Shown: positions 7,242-15,781 of the stretch, in pieces | Numbering within the stretch: the stretch's first letter is position 1 | Layout: the number at the start of each line of letters is the position of its first letter | Origin: an uncultured Eubacteriales bacterium | GTDB lineage: Bacteria > Bacillota > Clostridia > Oscillospirales > Acutalibacteraceae | Assembly: GCA_934486615.1 (NCBI GenBank) | Contig: CAKSQO010000015.1 | Coordinates: 1 to 21,221 of the forward strand | DNA length: 21,221 nt | Direction: 5' to 3' | Notes under the pieces: model-generated | Seen by the model: the letters and a program-made list of their open reading frames with translations, nothing else | Told to the model about the DNA's origin: nothing | Database searches by the model: none | Program-made: the position numbers and the translations under genes

Positions 7242-7660
7242 TACCCGCCCTCTCCTGCCGTCCGCAGACCCAAAATCCAAAACGCCCGCCGCGACACCCT
7301 CCGCGGGGTGCGCGACCCCACCTGCCCCGAGCGCCGTTCGCGGGGTGCGCAGACCCACCTGCCCTCGAGCGCCGTTCGCGGGGTGCGCAGCCCCACCTGC
7401 CCCCGAGCGCCGTTCGCGGGTCAAAGGCTCTCACCGCTCCCCAACCGCAGGGGTACTCGCCCTCTTCTGCCGTCCGCAGACCCAAAATCCAAAACGCCCG
7501 CCGCAACACCCTCCGCGGAGTGCGCAGCCCCACCTGCCCCCGAGCGCCGTTCGCAGGTCAAAGGCTCTCACCGCGACACCCTCCGCAGGGTACTCGCCCT
7601 CTCCTGCCGTCCGCAGACCCAAAATCCAAAACGCCCGCCGCGACACCCTCCGCGGGGTAT
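7224..7660. repeat. Mosaic of GC-rich repeats upstream of the rimP promoter
   Basis: Two repeat types are interleaved. A 64-bp core occurs at 7246-7309, 7458-7521 and 7595-7658; the first and third copies are identical and the second has three changes. A 37/38-bp unit (GTGCGCAGCCCCACCTGCC in its middle) occurs in tandem at 7305-7341, 7342-7379 and 7380-7417 and once more at 7517-7554. The 37/38-base periods break any reading frame. No gene is supported between 7105 and 7815. Confidence 0.88.
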
Positions 7661-7717
7661 GTTACACCGCCTATGGGCAATTTTATTTCGCGAACTGAAA
7701 AACGGACTAAAAAAATG

Positions 7718-7746
7718 TTGCATTTACTATATATATATGGTATACT
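7718..7746 (+). promoter_or_regulatory. Extended -10 promoter for the rimP-nusA-infB operon
   Basis: TTGCAT (7718-7723), 17 bases, TATACT (7741-7746), with TGG just before the -10 (7738-7740). Transcription would begin near 7753, giving a leader of about 60 nt. The prfC promoter has the same layout. Confidence 0.75.
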
Positions 7747-7815
7747 GCATAGTGTAAGATGTTTTAAGCAAAGAGTAGGGCGACCTGCTCTTTTAGTTTT
7801 GTTAGGAGGAGCTTT

Positions 7816-8292
7816 GTGGCTAAGAACAAAAAAGGCAGCACCGAAGAGGTCGTCACCGCCCTTGCAGCGCCCGTTGCCGAGCAGCTGGGGCTGAGGCTGT
7901 GGGACGTTCGCTTTGTCAAAGAGGGCAGCGAGCACTACCTTCGCATAACCATTGACAAGGACGGCGGCGTCGGCATTGAGGACTGCGAGAATATGTCCCG
8001 CGCCATCGACCCCGTCATCGACGAGGCCGACCCGATAAGCGTGCCGTACTACCTTGAGGTGTCGTCGCCCGGTCTGGGCAGGCCGCTCACCCGCCCCGAG
8101 CACTTTGAAGCCATGCTCGGCGAGGAGGTCAGGGTGCACACCATTCGCCCGGTCGACGGCGAACGCGACTTTGTCGGAACGCTTTCCTCCTACGACGGCG
8201 CGGTCACTATCTCCGCAGACGGCGCTCAGCGCCGCTTTGAAAAGGGCGATATAGCTTCCGTCAAGCTCAACGACGACGCAGATTTGTTTTAA
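7816..8292 (+). CDS. rimP: Ribosome maturation factor RimP
   Basis: A 158-residue factor that binds the small ribosomal subunit during its assembly. It begins at GTG with AGGAGG (7804-7809) 6 bases upstream; no in-frame ATG nearby fits better. Family features include VAPVAEQLGLRLWDV-like N-terminal residues (here APVAEQLGLRLWDV), RITIDKDGGVGIEDCE, and the signature YYLEVSSPGLGRPL near 78-91. The C-terminal SH3-like domain follows (VGTLSSYDGAVTI). It opens the conserved nusA-infB operon and is 73 bases before nusA. Confidence 0.95.
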   Translation: MAKNKKGSTEEVVTALAAPVAEQLGLRLWDVRFVKEGSEHYLRITIDKDGGVGIEDCENMSRAIDPVIDEADPISVPYYLEVSSPGLGRPLTRPEHFEAMLGEEVRVHTIRPVDGERDFVGTLSSYDGAVTISADGAQRRFEKGDIASVKLNDDADLF

Positions 8293-8365
8293 CCTTCGAC
8301 CCCTTAAAGCCGCACAAGCGGTTTAAAAAATAAAATACACAAAAGTGAAAGGATAGATCATCAAA

Positions 8366-9430
8366 ATGAATAACAACGAGTTTTTTGAGGCGCTTGACCT
8401 TATCGAGCGCGAGAAAGGAATACCTGCCGACTACATCGCAGACAAAATCTCGGAAGCGATAGTCGTCGCGGTCAAGAAGGACTACGCAGGCCGCGACGTC
8501 GTGTTCTGCAACATCGACTGCGCAAACCGCACATTCCGCGTTTTCGTCCGCAAGGACGTTGTCGAGGACATCGAGACCCCCGCGTGCGAGATGCTCATCG
8601 AGGACGCGCGCCGGATCGACCCGCTCGCTGAGGTCGGCGGCACGGTCGACGTGGAGCTTGACACGATGAAGTTCGGCCGCATCGCCGCTCAGACCGCCAA
8701 GCACGTCATCCGTCAGGGCATACGCGACGCCGAGCGCGAGCGCACCCGCTCCGAGTTCCAGAACAAGAATCAGGAGCTTGTCTCCGCAAAGATACTGCGC
8801 GTCGACCCCGAAAACGGCAACGCCGTCATCGAGATCGCGGGCAACGAGGCCGTCCTGCCGCGTGCCGAGCAGCTGCCCGACGAGGAGCTTGAAGAGGGCG
8901 ACACCGTCAAAGTGTTCATCGTCGACGTGCTCGAGAGCGATAAAGGCCCGCGCGTCAAGCTCAGCCGCACCCACTCCGGCTTTGTCAGACGTATGTTTGA
9001 GCAGGAGGTGCCCGAGATCTTCGACGGCACTATCGAGATAAAGGGAATCACCCGCGAAGCGGGCAGCCGCACCAAGATGGCCGTCGTCAGCAAGGACCCG
9101 AACGTCGACGCTATCGGCGCGTGCATCGGCCAGCACGGCGCGCGCATCGGCAGGATACTTGAGGAGCTGGGCAACGAAAAGGTCGACATCATCAAGTACA
9201 GCGACGATCCCGAGGAATACATCAAAGAGGCGCTCTCCCCCGCTAAGGTGCTGTCGGTCGAGATAATCGACGACGGCGAAAACGGCGGCAAGAAGAGCTG
9301 CCGCGCCACCGTTCCCGACGGTCAGCTTTCGCTCGCCATCGGCAACAAGGGTCAGAACGTCCGCCTTGCCGCCAGACTCACCGGCTGGAAGATAGACATT
9401 CGCCCCGAGAGCGGCTTCTACGGCGAATAA
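8366..9430 (+). CDS. nusA: Transcription termination/antitermination factor NusA
   Basis: A 354-residue RNA polymerase-associated protein that modulates pausing, termination and antitermination. The order is an N-terminal polymerase-binding domain (about 1-125), an S1 domain (about 135-200) and two KH domains: the first with GACIGQHGARI starting at G251, the second with AIGNKGQNVRLAARLTGW around G326-G329. It lacks the extra acidic C-terminal repeats of proteobacterial NusA, as expected in Firmicutes. GAAAGGAT lies 11 bases before the ATG. A small hairpin (AAAGCCGC-ACAA-GCGGTTT) sits in the 73-base gap after rimP but has no following T-run on the plus strand. Confidence 0.97.
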   Translation: MNNNEFFEALDLIEREKGIPADYIADKISEAIVVAVKKDYAGRDVVFCNIDCANRTFRVFVRKDVVEDIETPACEMLIEDARRIDPLAEVGGTVDVELDTMKFGRIAAQTAKHVIRQGIRDAERERTRSEFQNKNQELVSAKILRVDPENGNAVIEIAGNEAVLPRAEQLPDEELEEGDTVKVFIVDVLESDKGPRVKLSRTHSGFVRRMFEQEVPEIFDGTIEIKGITREAGSRTKMAVVSKDPNVDAIGACIGQHGARIGRILEELGNEKVDIIKYSDDPEEYIKEALSPAKVLSVEIIDDGENGGKKSCRATVPDGQLSLAIGNKGQNVRLAARLTGWKIDIRPESGFYGE

Positions 9431-9457
9431 TCACATTTTCAAGGGGGAAACGAACAG

Positions 9458-9730
9458 GTGAAGGAAAGAAAAGTACCGCTGCGTATGTGCAGCGGCTGCG
9501 GCGAGATGAAGCCCAAGCAGGAGCTTATGCGAATCGTCCGCAGCAGCGAGGGCGAGATCTCGCTCGACCTCAACGGCCGCAAAAACGGCCGCGGCGCTTA
9601 CGTCTGCCGCTCGGCCGACTGCCTTAAAAAGGCCAGAAAGTCGCGCCGGATCGACCGCAGCCTGAACGTGACTATACCCGACGAGATATACGACAGCTTA
9701 GAGGAGGAGTTCGGGCAGAATGGACATTAA
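9458..9730 (+). CDS. ylxR: YlxR/RnpM family RNA-binding protein
   Basis: A 90-residue YlxR (DUF448) protein. The Bacillus subtilis homologue, renamed RnpM, binds RNase P RNA and modulates its activity. The signature residues are present: PLRMCSGCGEMKPKQEL near the N-terminus and GRKNGRGAYVCRSADCLKKA in the middle. It starts at GTG with AAGGGGG (9441-9447) 10 bases upstream. It follows nusA by 27 bases and overlaps the next gene by 11 bases, the usual nusA-ylxR-ylxQ-infB arrangement. Confidence 0.93.
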   Translation: MKERKVPLRMCSGCGEMKPKQELMRIVRSSEGEISLDLNGRKNGRGAYVCRSADCLKKARKSRRIDRSLNVTIPDEIYDSLEEEFGQNGH

Positions 9731-10046
9731 GGCGCTGAATTTGCTCGGAATAGCAATGCGCGCGGGCAAGGTCGCCGCAGGCTTCAGCCGCTGCCGCGAC
9801 TCGGTCAAAAGCGGAAAGGCCGCGCTCGTCCTCGTCTGCGCGGACATTTCGGCAAAGACCGAAAAGGAGCTGAATTTCGAGTGCTCCAAGTCGGGCACTC
9901 CGCTCGTCCGCACCGACTGCCAAAGCAGCGCTCTGTCGGCCGCCATCGGCTTCAAATGCGGCGTGTGTGCCGTGCTTGACGGAGGCTTCGCCGCCGGACT
10001 CACCGAGCTGATAAACCGTAATGAAAGGATTGACACCGACCTATGA
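9720..10046 (+). CDS. ylxQ: L7Ae-family RNA-binding protein YlxQ
   Basis: A 108-residue protein of the ribosomal L7Ae/L30e family, expected to bind kink-turn RNA. LGIAMRAGKVAAGFSRCRDS followed by KSGKAALVLVCADIS is typical of YlxQ. GGAGGAG (9703-9709) inside ylxR gives a good start at ATG 9720. Its stop TGA (10044-10046) overlaps the infB start as ATGA, implying translational coupling. The precise cellular role of YlxQ is not established. Confidence 0.92.
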   Translation: MDIKALNLLGIAMRAGKVAAGFSRCRDSVKSGKAALVLVCADISAKTEKELNFECSKSGTPLVRTDCQSSALSAAIGFKCGVCAVLDGGFAAGLTELINRNERIDTDL

Positions 10047-12499
10047 TGATAAAATACCGAGTTCACGAGGTCGCAAAGGACTTTGACGTCCCCAGCAAGA
10101 CCGTTATGCAGATACTCAAGGAGCACTTCGACTCCGAGAAAAAGGCTCAGACCGCCCTTGAGGAAGACGAGCTGAACGTCGTTTTCGACGCTATCACCCG
10201 GAGCAAGGCCGTCGACAGCTTTGACGACTACTTCGCCGCGGGCGAAAAGGCCCGCGAGGAGAGAAAGAAACAGGCCGAAAAGGAAAAGGCCGACCGCGAA
10301 GCCGAGCAGGCCCGCATCGCCGCCGAGTTCCTCGCCGCCGCAAAGGCTGCAAAGGACGGGAATAAAGCCGATGCAAAGGCAGACGCTAAAGATGCGCAGA
10401 ATGAAAGCAAGGCGGACTCCAAAGCAGACCCCAAGCCTGCCGCAGCCGCTCAGCCGAAGGTGGTCATGCCGCCCAAGGAGAAAAAGGGCCCGAGTGAGAA
10501 GCCGAACCGCGGCCCTGCAGAGCTGCGCCGCATTGACACCCGCACCTCCAACGTTGAGCTTGACCGCTACAATGAAAAATACGAGTCCATCGCCTCCGAC
10601 CGCGGTGTAAACACCGCGACCAGCAGCAACTCGCGCCAGCAGATAAAGCGCCGCCCGCAGCAGCAGAACTTCAAGAAGGGCGGCAAGCGCAAGCTGACCG
10701 AGGAGGACAAGATGCGCCGCCTGCAGCTTGAGCGCATCAAAAAAATGCCTGTCAAAATAACCGTCGGCGAGAGCATCACCGTCGGCGACCTCGCGGCAAA
10801 AATGAAAAAGACCGCCGCAGAAGTCATCAAGGAGCTTATGAAGCTCGGAGTTATGGCGAACGTAACGCAGGAGATCGACTACGACACCGCCGAGATCGTC
10901 GCGACCGAGCTGGGTGCTCAGGTCGAGCGCGAGGTCGTCGTCACCATAGAAGAGCGCATTATGGACGACACGCAGGACACCGACGAGAACCTCGTTGCGC
11001 GCGACCCCGTCGTCTGCGTTATGGGTCACGTCGACCACGGCAAGACCTCGCTGCTTGACGCTATCCGTCACAAGAACGTCGTCGACACCGAGGCGGGCGG
11101 CATAACCCAGCACATCGGCGCATACCGCGTCAACGTTGACGGCCGCGACATCACCTTCCTCGACACCCCCGGTCACGAGGCCTTCACCGCCATGCGTGAG
11201 CGCGGAGCAAAGGCGACCGACATCGCTATCCTCGTTGTCGCCGCCGACGACGGCATTATGCCGCAGACCATCGAGGCCATCAACCACGCGCGCGCCGCTA
11301 AGGTCGAGATAATCGTCGCCATCAACAAGATGGATAAGCCGGGCGCAAACCCCGACCGCATTATGCAGCAGCTGACCGAGCACGGCCTCGTCCCCGAAGC
11401 GTGGGGCGGCGACGTTATGTGCGTGCCGATCTCGGCCAAGACCCATATGGGCATTGACACCCTGCTTGAGGACGTACTGCTCATTGCCGACGTGCTTGAG
11501 CTTAAAGCCAATCCGTCGCGCCGCGCGGGCGGTACCGTCATCGAAGCGCGCCTTGACAAGGGCCGCGGCCCTGTCGCCACGCTGCTTGTTCAGCGCGGAA
11601 CGCTTCACATCGGCGACATCATCGTTGCGGGCACTTCCGTCGGCCGCGTGCGCGCTATGACCAACGAAAACGGGCGCCGCGTTCAGGAGGCCGGCCCGTC
11701 GATACCTGTCGAGATAACCGGACTTGACGAAGCCCCGAGCGCAGGCGATATGTTCGACGCGGTAAGCGACGAGCGCCTTGCCCGCGAGCTGGTCGAGCAG
11801 CGCAAGCATACCGCCAAGGAAGAGGTCTGGGGCGCGTCGCAGAAGGTCACGCTCGACAACCTCTTCAGCCAGATGCAGTCAAACGACCTCAAAGAGCTGT
11901 CAATCATCGTCAAGGCCGACGTCCAAGGCTCGGTCGAGGCGGTCAGGCAGTCGCTTGAGAAGCTCTCAAACGATGAGGTCAAGGTCCGCGTGATCCACGG
12001 CGGCGTGGGCGCCGTCAACGAGTCCGACGTAATGCTTGCCAACACCTCAAACGCCATCATCGTCGGCTTCAACGTCCGACCCGAGCCGGGCGCAAAGGCC
12101 AACGCCGAGCGCGACGGCGTCGACATTCGCCTCTACCGCGTCATCTACAACTGCATTGAGGAGATCGAGTCCGCTATCAAGGGTATGCTCGCGCCGAAGT
12201 TCCGCGAGGTCGAGCTCGGCCGCGCCGAAGTCCGTCAGGTCTACCGCATATCCAACGTCGGCGCGATCGCGGGCTGCTATGTGCTCAACGGCAAGGTCAC
12301 CCGCGCCAGTCAGATACGCGTCGTGCGCGACGGTATCGTTGTCTGCGAGGACAAGATCGACTCGCTGCGCCGCTTCAAAGACGATGTAAAGGAAGTCGCG
12401 CAGGGCTACGAATGCGGTATCGGCCTTGAGAAATTCAACGATATTAAAGAGGGCGACATCTTCGAGTCGTTCATCATTGAGGAATACAGGGAGGACTGA
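10043..12499 (+). CDS. infB: Translation initiation factor IF-2
   Basis: An 818-residue GTPase that places fMet-tRNA on the 30S subunit and promotes subunit joining. An N-terminal IF2_N-like region (VHEVAKDFDVPSKTVMQIL) is followed by a Lys/Glu/Ala-rich linker (about 65-215) and a second IF2_N-like domain from about M235. The G domain contains GHVDHGKT (328-335), DTPGH (374-378) and NKMD (428-431), and domains II, III and IV complete the protein. The start is one of two adjacent ATGs (10043, 10046); AAAGGA is 13 bases upstream, so coupling to ylxQ through the ATGA overlap probably matters. Confidence 0.97.
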   Translation: MMIKYRVHEVAKDFDVPSKTVMQILKEHFDSEKKAQTALEEDELNVVFDAITRSKAVDSFDDYFAAGEKAREERKKQAEKEKADREAEQARIAAEFLAAAKAAKDGNKADAKADAKDAQNESKADSKADPKPAAAAQPKVVMPPKEKKGPSEKPNRGPAELRRIDTRTSNVELDRYNEKYESIASDRGVNTATSSNSRQQIKRRPQQQNFKKGGKRKLTEEDKMRRLQLERIKKMPVKITVGESITVGDLAAKMKKTAAEVIKELMKLGVMANVTQEIDYDTAEIVATELGAQVEREVVVTIEERIMDDTQDTDENLVARDPVVCVMGHVDHGKTSLLDAIRHKNVVDTEAGGITQHIGAYRVNVDGRDITFLDTPGHEAFTAMRERGAKATDIAILVVAADDGIMPQTIEAINHARAAKVEIIVAINKMDKPGANPDRIMQQLTEHGLVPEAWGGDVMCVPISAKTHMGIDTLLEDVLLIADVLELKANPSRRAGGTVIEARLDKGRGPVATLLVQRGTLHIGDIIVAGTSVGRVRAMTNENGRRVQEAGPSIPVEITGLDEAPSAGDMFDAVSDERLARELVEQRKHTAKEEVWGASQKVTLDNLFSQMQSNDLKELSIIVKADVQGSVEAVRQSLEKLSNDEVKVRVIHGGVGAVNESDVMLANTSNAIIVGFNVRPEPGAKANAERDGVDIRLYRVIYNCIEEIESAIKGMLAPKFREVELGRAEVRQVYRISNVGAIAGCYVLNGKVTRASQIRVVRDGIVVCEDKIDSLRRFKDDVKEVAQGYECGIGLEKFNDIKEGDIFESFIIEEYRED

Positions 12500-12505
12500 C
12501 CCCAA

Positions 12506-12868
12506 GTGCCAAGCTACAGGATTGACAGGCTCGAAAGCGACATCAAGTTTGAGCTTGCCGAGATATTCCGAACTCTCAAAGACCCGCGCGTGACCGCCTA
12601 TATGCTGACGATCGCGCGCGTGGAGGTCACAAACGACCTCTCATACGCAAAAATTTACGTCGGCGCAATGGAGGGGCTCGACGCCGCCAAGGCCGCCGTC
12701 AAGGGGCTTGAGTCGGCGAACGGCTATATTCGCCGCGAGCTGGCCGCGCGCGTTAAAATGCGCAAGGTGCCCGAGCTGCGCTTCATCGCCGACGACTCCA
12801 TCGCGCACAGCGCCCACATCGCGCAGATGATCGAGAGCTTCAAATCCGAGGAGGAGAAAAATGACTGA
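12506..12868 (+). CDS. rbfA: 30S ribosome-binding factor RbfA
   Basis: A 120-residue KH-fold protein that binds late 30S intermediates and helps 16S rRNA 5'-end maturation. Typical residues include SYRIDRLESDIKFELAEIF, LKDPRV, the AKIYVG strand and a PELRFIADDSIAHSAHI-like C-terminus. It starts at GTG with AGGGAGGA (12488-12495) about 10 bases upstream, overlapping the infB end. Its last 8 bases overlap nrnA. Confidence 0.95.
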   Translation: MPSYRIDRLESDIKFELAEIFRTLKDPRVTAYMLTIARVEVTNDLSYAKIYVGAMEGLDAAKAAVKGLESANGYIRRELAARVKMRKVPELRFIADDSIAHSAHIAQMIESFKSEEEKND

Positions 12869-13802
12869 CATCAGGTCGGCCTGCGACTATCTGCTGTCGC
12901 ACGACCGCTATGCCGTTTTGATGCACGCCTCCCCCGACGGCGACGCGGTCGGCAGCGCTCACTCGCTGTGCCGCGCGCTGCAGAAGCTCGGCAAGCGGGC
13001 AAAGTGCCTTTGCTGCGACCCCATTCCCGCGCACTACGGCTATATGGTCGAAAGCGTGCAGCCGGACGACTTTGAGCCTGAGCACATCATCTCGGTCGAT
13101 CTGGCCGATACAAAGCTGCTCGGCTCGCTTGAGAGCGTCTACGGCGACAAAATCGAGCTGAGCATCGACCACCACTGCTCCAACTGCATAAAAACGGGGC
13201 TTGTCGTGCTCGATGCGCAGGCTTCAGCCGCGTGCGAGGTGATGTTTGAGCTTATCGGCGCGCTCGGCTGCGGCTTTGATGAGCACATCGCCGACTGCCT
13301 TTACACGGGCATCGCGACCGACACGGGCTGCTTCAAATTCACCAACACCTCGCCCAAGACGCACCGCGTCGCCGCCGACCTCATCGAAATGGGCGCAAAC
13401 CACGGCGAGATCAACCGAATTATGTTCGACACCAAGTCGCGCGGCCGCCTGAATGTTGAGCGTATGGCGCTCGACACCATCGAGTTCTACTTCGACGGCC
13501 GCTGCGCGCTGACCGTCATCACCGAGGAGATGCAGGCTATGGCCACTCCCGACGAGCTTGACGGCATCACTGCGCTCAGCCGCCAGATCGAGGGCGTTAT
13601 CGTCGGGCTGACCTTCCGCTGCAAGGACGTGAACAGGTACAAAATTTCCGTGCGCACCATCGAGCCGGTCAATGCATCGGCCGTTTGCGCACGTCTGGGC
13701 GGCGGCGGTCATATCCGCGCTGCGGGCTGCGAGCTGAATATGCCGCTTGCCGATGCAAAGCGCACCGTGCTCGAAGCCGTCAGAGCCGAGCTGGAGCAGT
13801 AG
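12861..13802 (+). CDS. nrnA: NanoRNase/pAp phosphatase NrnA (DHH-DHHA1)
   Basis: A 313-residue phosphoesterase that degrades 2-5 nt RNAs or pApA and dephosphorylates pAp, using two Mn ions. The motifs are in order: HASPDGDAVGS (H22, D26, D28), SVDLAD, DHH (103-105) and, in the DHHA1 domain, GGGGH (280-284) followed by IRAAGCEL. GAGGAGGAG (12848-12856) lies just before ATG 12861, inside rbfA. nrnA next to rbfA and truB is standard for Firmicutes. Confidence 0.94.
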   Translation: MTDIRSACDYLLSHDRYAVLMHASPDGDAVGSAHSLCRALQKLGKRAKCLCCDPIPAHYGYMVESVQPDDFEPEHIISVDLADTKLLGSLESVYGDKIELSIDHHCSNCIKTGLVVLDAQASAACEVMFELIGALGCGFDEHIADCLYTGIATDTGCFKFTNTSPKTHRVAADLIEMGANHGEINRIMFDTKSRGRLNVERMALDTIEFYFDGRCALTVITEEMQAMATPDELDGITALSRQIEGVIVGLTFRCKDVNRYKISVRTIEPVNASAVCARLGGGGHIRAAGCELNMPLADAKRTVLEAVRAELEQ

Positions 13803-13807
13803 GCCTT

Positions 13808-14776
13808 ATGCAGGGACTGATACTGCTTGACAAGCCCGAGGGTCTTACCTCGTTCGCGGCCGTCGCGCGCGTGCGCCGCATTTTCGGCGAAAAGCGCGCA
13901 GGGCACACGGGAACGCTCGACCCGATGGCTACGGGGGTGCTGCCGATACTGCTCGGCCGCGCGACACGCGTCAGCTCGCTCATGCTCGAATCGGACAAAC
14001 GCTACCTTGCGCGCGTTCGGCTCGGAATAACCACCGACACGCTCGACGTGACAGGAGAGGTGCTGTCTGAGAGGGATGTTTTCGTCTCCGACAGCGCGCT
14101 TGAGGCCGCGTGCGGGCGCTTTCGCGGTGAAATAAAGCAGGTGCCGCCGATGTATTCGGCGCTGAAAAAGGACGGAGTGCGGCTCTACGACCTCGCGCGA
14201 AGCGGCGTTGAGGTCGAGCGTGAAGCGCGCGCCGTCACGATAAAGCGGCTCGACATTCTCGAGCGCGACGGCGACGAATTCGTTATGGACGTGCTCTGCT
14301 CAAAGGGAACATATATACGCTCGCTTGCGGCCGATATAGGCGAGGCTCTCGGCTGCGGCGCGGCGCTTTCTTCGCTGCGGCGCACGTTCACCGCAGGCTT
14401 CGACATTGCCGACTGCGTGACGCTCGACGAGCTTGAAGCGAACGCCGAGGCTCACCTGCTGCCCGCCGACCGCTGCCTGCGCTTTATGCCGAAGGCGACG
14501 GTGACGGACAGGCAGCGCGACCGCTTCCTGCACGGCGGCGAGCTGTCGCTCGACCGTGTGGGGATAGCCGCTGCGGACATTGCGAAAACTGCGGGCGCGG
14601 GCAATAACGAAGTCGGCCGTGCGGACGATTCTGCCGTCGCAGCTGACAGCACTGCCGTCCCGACAAACGGCGAAACGCCGTTTGTGCGCGTATATTCGCG
14701 CGCGGGCGAGCTGCTCGGGCTTGGGCGGCTCGACGGCGGCGAGCTGAAAGTACACTGCATACTTTACGAGGGGTAA
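13808..14776 (+). CDS. truB: tRNA pseudouridine-55 synthase TruB
   Basis: A 322-residue enzyme that converts U55 of the tRNA T-loop to pseudouridine. The N-terminus LILLDKPEGLTSF and the catalytic HTGTLDPMATGVLP with Asp38 are clear; YSALKKDGVRLYDLAR and GTYIRSLAADIGEALG follow. A roughly 45-residue Ala/Asp/Thr-rich stretch near 255-300 interrupts the C-terminal part before FVRVYSRAGELLGLG and looks like a lineage-specific insertion. I chose ATG 13808, 5 bases after the nrnA stop with GGAG 11 bases upstream. The frame reaches back to 13685 but that part is nrnA sequence. Confidence 0.95.
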   Translation: MQGLILLDKPEGLTSFAAVARVRRIFGEKRAGHTGTLDPMATGVLPILLGRATRVSSLMLESDKRYLARVRLGITTDTLDVTGEVLSERDVFVSDSALEAACGRFRGEIKQVPPMYSALKKDGVRLYDLARSGVEVEREARAVTIKRLDILERDGDEFVMDVLCSKGTYIRSLAADIGEALGCGAALSSLRRTFTAGFDIADCVTLDELEANAEAHLLPADRCLRFMPKATVTDRQRDRFLHGGELSLDRVGIAAADIAKTAGAGNNEVGRADDSAVAADSTAVPTNGETPFVRVYSRAGELLGLGRLDGGELKVHCILYEG

Positions 14777-14779
14777 CCG

Positions 14780-15706
14780 ATGATCTGCTTTGACAAGGCA
14801 ATTGAATATTCGGGCGGCTGCACGGTCGCCCTCGGCACTTTCGACGGCGTTCATCTCGGGCACAGGGCGGTCATCGCCGCCGCACTCGAAACGGGGCTGC
14901 CGACGGTCGTTGTGACCTTTGCGCAGAATCCGCAGAGCGTGCTCGGCGCGGTAAAAAAACACCGCATTATGCCGCCGGAGGCCGCTGACGCGATATTCGA
15001 AAGGCTCGGCTGCGCGGGAGTTATCCGCCTTGATTTTGCCAAGATCAAGGATATGGAGCCGCGCGACTACCTCTCAATGCTTGTCGACAGGATCGGAGCG
15101 AGGAACATTGTGTTCGGCTACGACTTCCGCTTCGGCAAGGGCGCTGCGGGCAACGCTGAGCTTGCGCGCGCGTTCTGCGAGGAGCGCGGGATAGGACTTC
15201 ACGTCTGCGAGGCCGTGGTCGTCGGCGGCAAGCCTGTATCGTCGACGCGGATACGCGCGCTGCTTGAAGCGGGCGACGCGGTTGCGGCAGGCGAGCTGCT
15301 CGGCGAGCCTTACGCGGTGTACGGCAAGGTCGTGCACGGCAGCGAGCGCGGCCGCACGATAGGCCTGCCGACGATAAATCAGCGCTTTGCGGAGCAGGAC
15401 GTTTTGCCGAAGTTCGGCGTCTACGCGGCCTCGGTCGAAATCGACGGGGAGGACTTCCCCACCGTTGCGAACATCGGAATCAGGCCGACCTTCAGACTGG
15501 AAGAAGCGATGGCCGAGACGCACATAATCGGATTTTCGGGCGACCTGTACGGCCGCGTCCTCGCAGTAAAGCTCGGCAAATACATTCGTCCCGAGCAGAA
15601 GTTCGAGTCCCTCGCCGCCCTCAAATCCCAAATCGACTCCGACATAAGGCACTGCCTTCTTGTCCGCGCAGCCGAAGGCTGTTTGTCCGCGAACAAAGCA
15701 AATTGA
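14780..15706 (+). CDS. ribF: Bifunctional riboflavin kinase/FAD synthetase RibF
   Basis: A 308-residue enzyme that phosphorylates riboflavin to FMN and adenylates FMN to FAD. The nucleotidyltransferase half has LGTFDGVHLGH (18-28), GYDFRFGKGAAGN and VSSTRIRALLEAG. The kinase half has GKVVHGSERGR then TIGLPTIN (P197, T198, N200), PKFGVYA and VANIGIRPTF. AGGGG is 6 bases before the ATG; the gap after truB is 3 bases. The family core ends near LKSQIDSD; the last 15 or so residues (about 294-308) are encoded by a hairpin repeat also found after mscL, so the C-terminus appears extended by a repeat. No FMN riboswitch is seen upstream, as expected mid-operon. Confidence 0.95.
   Translation: MICFDKAIEYSGGCTVALGTFDGVHLGHRAVIAAALETGLPTVVVTFAQNPQSVLGAVKKHRIMPPEAADAIFERLGCAGVIRLDFAKIKDMEPRDYLSMLVDRIGARNIVFGYDFRFGKGAAGNAELARAFCEERGIGLHVCEAVVVGGKPVSSTRIRALLEAGDAVAAGELLGEPYAVYGKVVHGSERGRTIGLPTINQRFAEQDVLPKFGVYAASVEIDGEDFPTVANIGIRPTFRLEEAMAETHIIGFSGDLYGRVLAVKLGKYIRPEQKFESLAALKSQIDSDIRHCLLVRAAEGCLSANKAN
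15660..15691 (+). repeat. Hairpin + TTTGTCCGCG tag inside the 3' end of ribF
   Basis: TTGTCCGCG (15660-15668), stem CAGCC-GAA-GGCTG (15669-15681), then TTTGTCCGCG (15682-15691). Over 32 bases it differs from the mscL-downstream copy at only three positions. Two of those form a paired change (C-G to A-T) in the stem and the third is in the loop. Confidence 0.75.
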
Positions 15707-15732
15707 GAGAACAAGACAATTCCCCCGTGCCG

Positions 15733-15753
15733 TCACGGACGGATTATCCGTGA
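15733..15753 (+). repeat. Small 7-bp hairpin
   Basis: TCACGGA (15733-15739) pairs with TCCGTGA (15747-15753) around a 7-nt loop, between the ribF stop and the main terminator. There is no T-run after it. Confidence 0.5.
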
Positions 15754-15781
15754 ACGGTGCATACACATTATATAAGTAATA

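Noticed and set aside
7151..7894. Several Pro/Arg-rich open frames on both strands
   Set aside because: They are translations of the repeats at 7224-7660 in different frames, since 37/38-bp units shift the frame, and they lack start signals.
8299..8325. Terminator between rimP and nusA
   Set aside because: A short hairpin with one wobble is present but it is followed by A-rich, not T-rich, sequence on plus, so it should not terminate the operon.
9698..11809. 703-codon open frame on the minus strand
   Set aside because: It lies antisense to ylxQ and infB, both strongly conserved. Long antisense frames arise from the GC-rich codon use here; there is no Shine-Dalgarno site and no recognisable family.
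14600..14780. FMN riboswitch before ribF
   Set aside because: ribF starts 3 bases after truB within an operon and no conserved FMN-aptamer sequence is visible.
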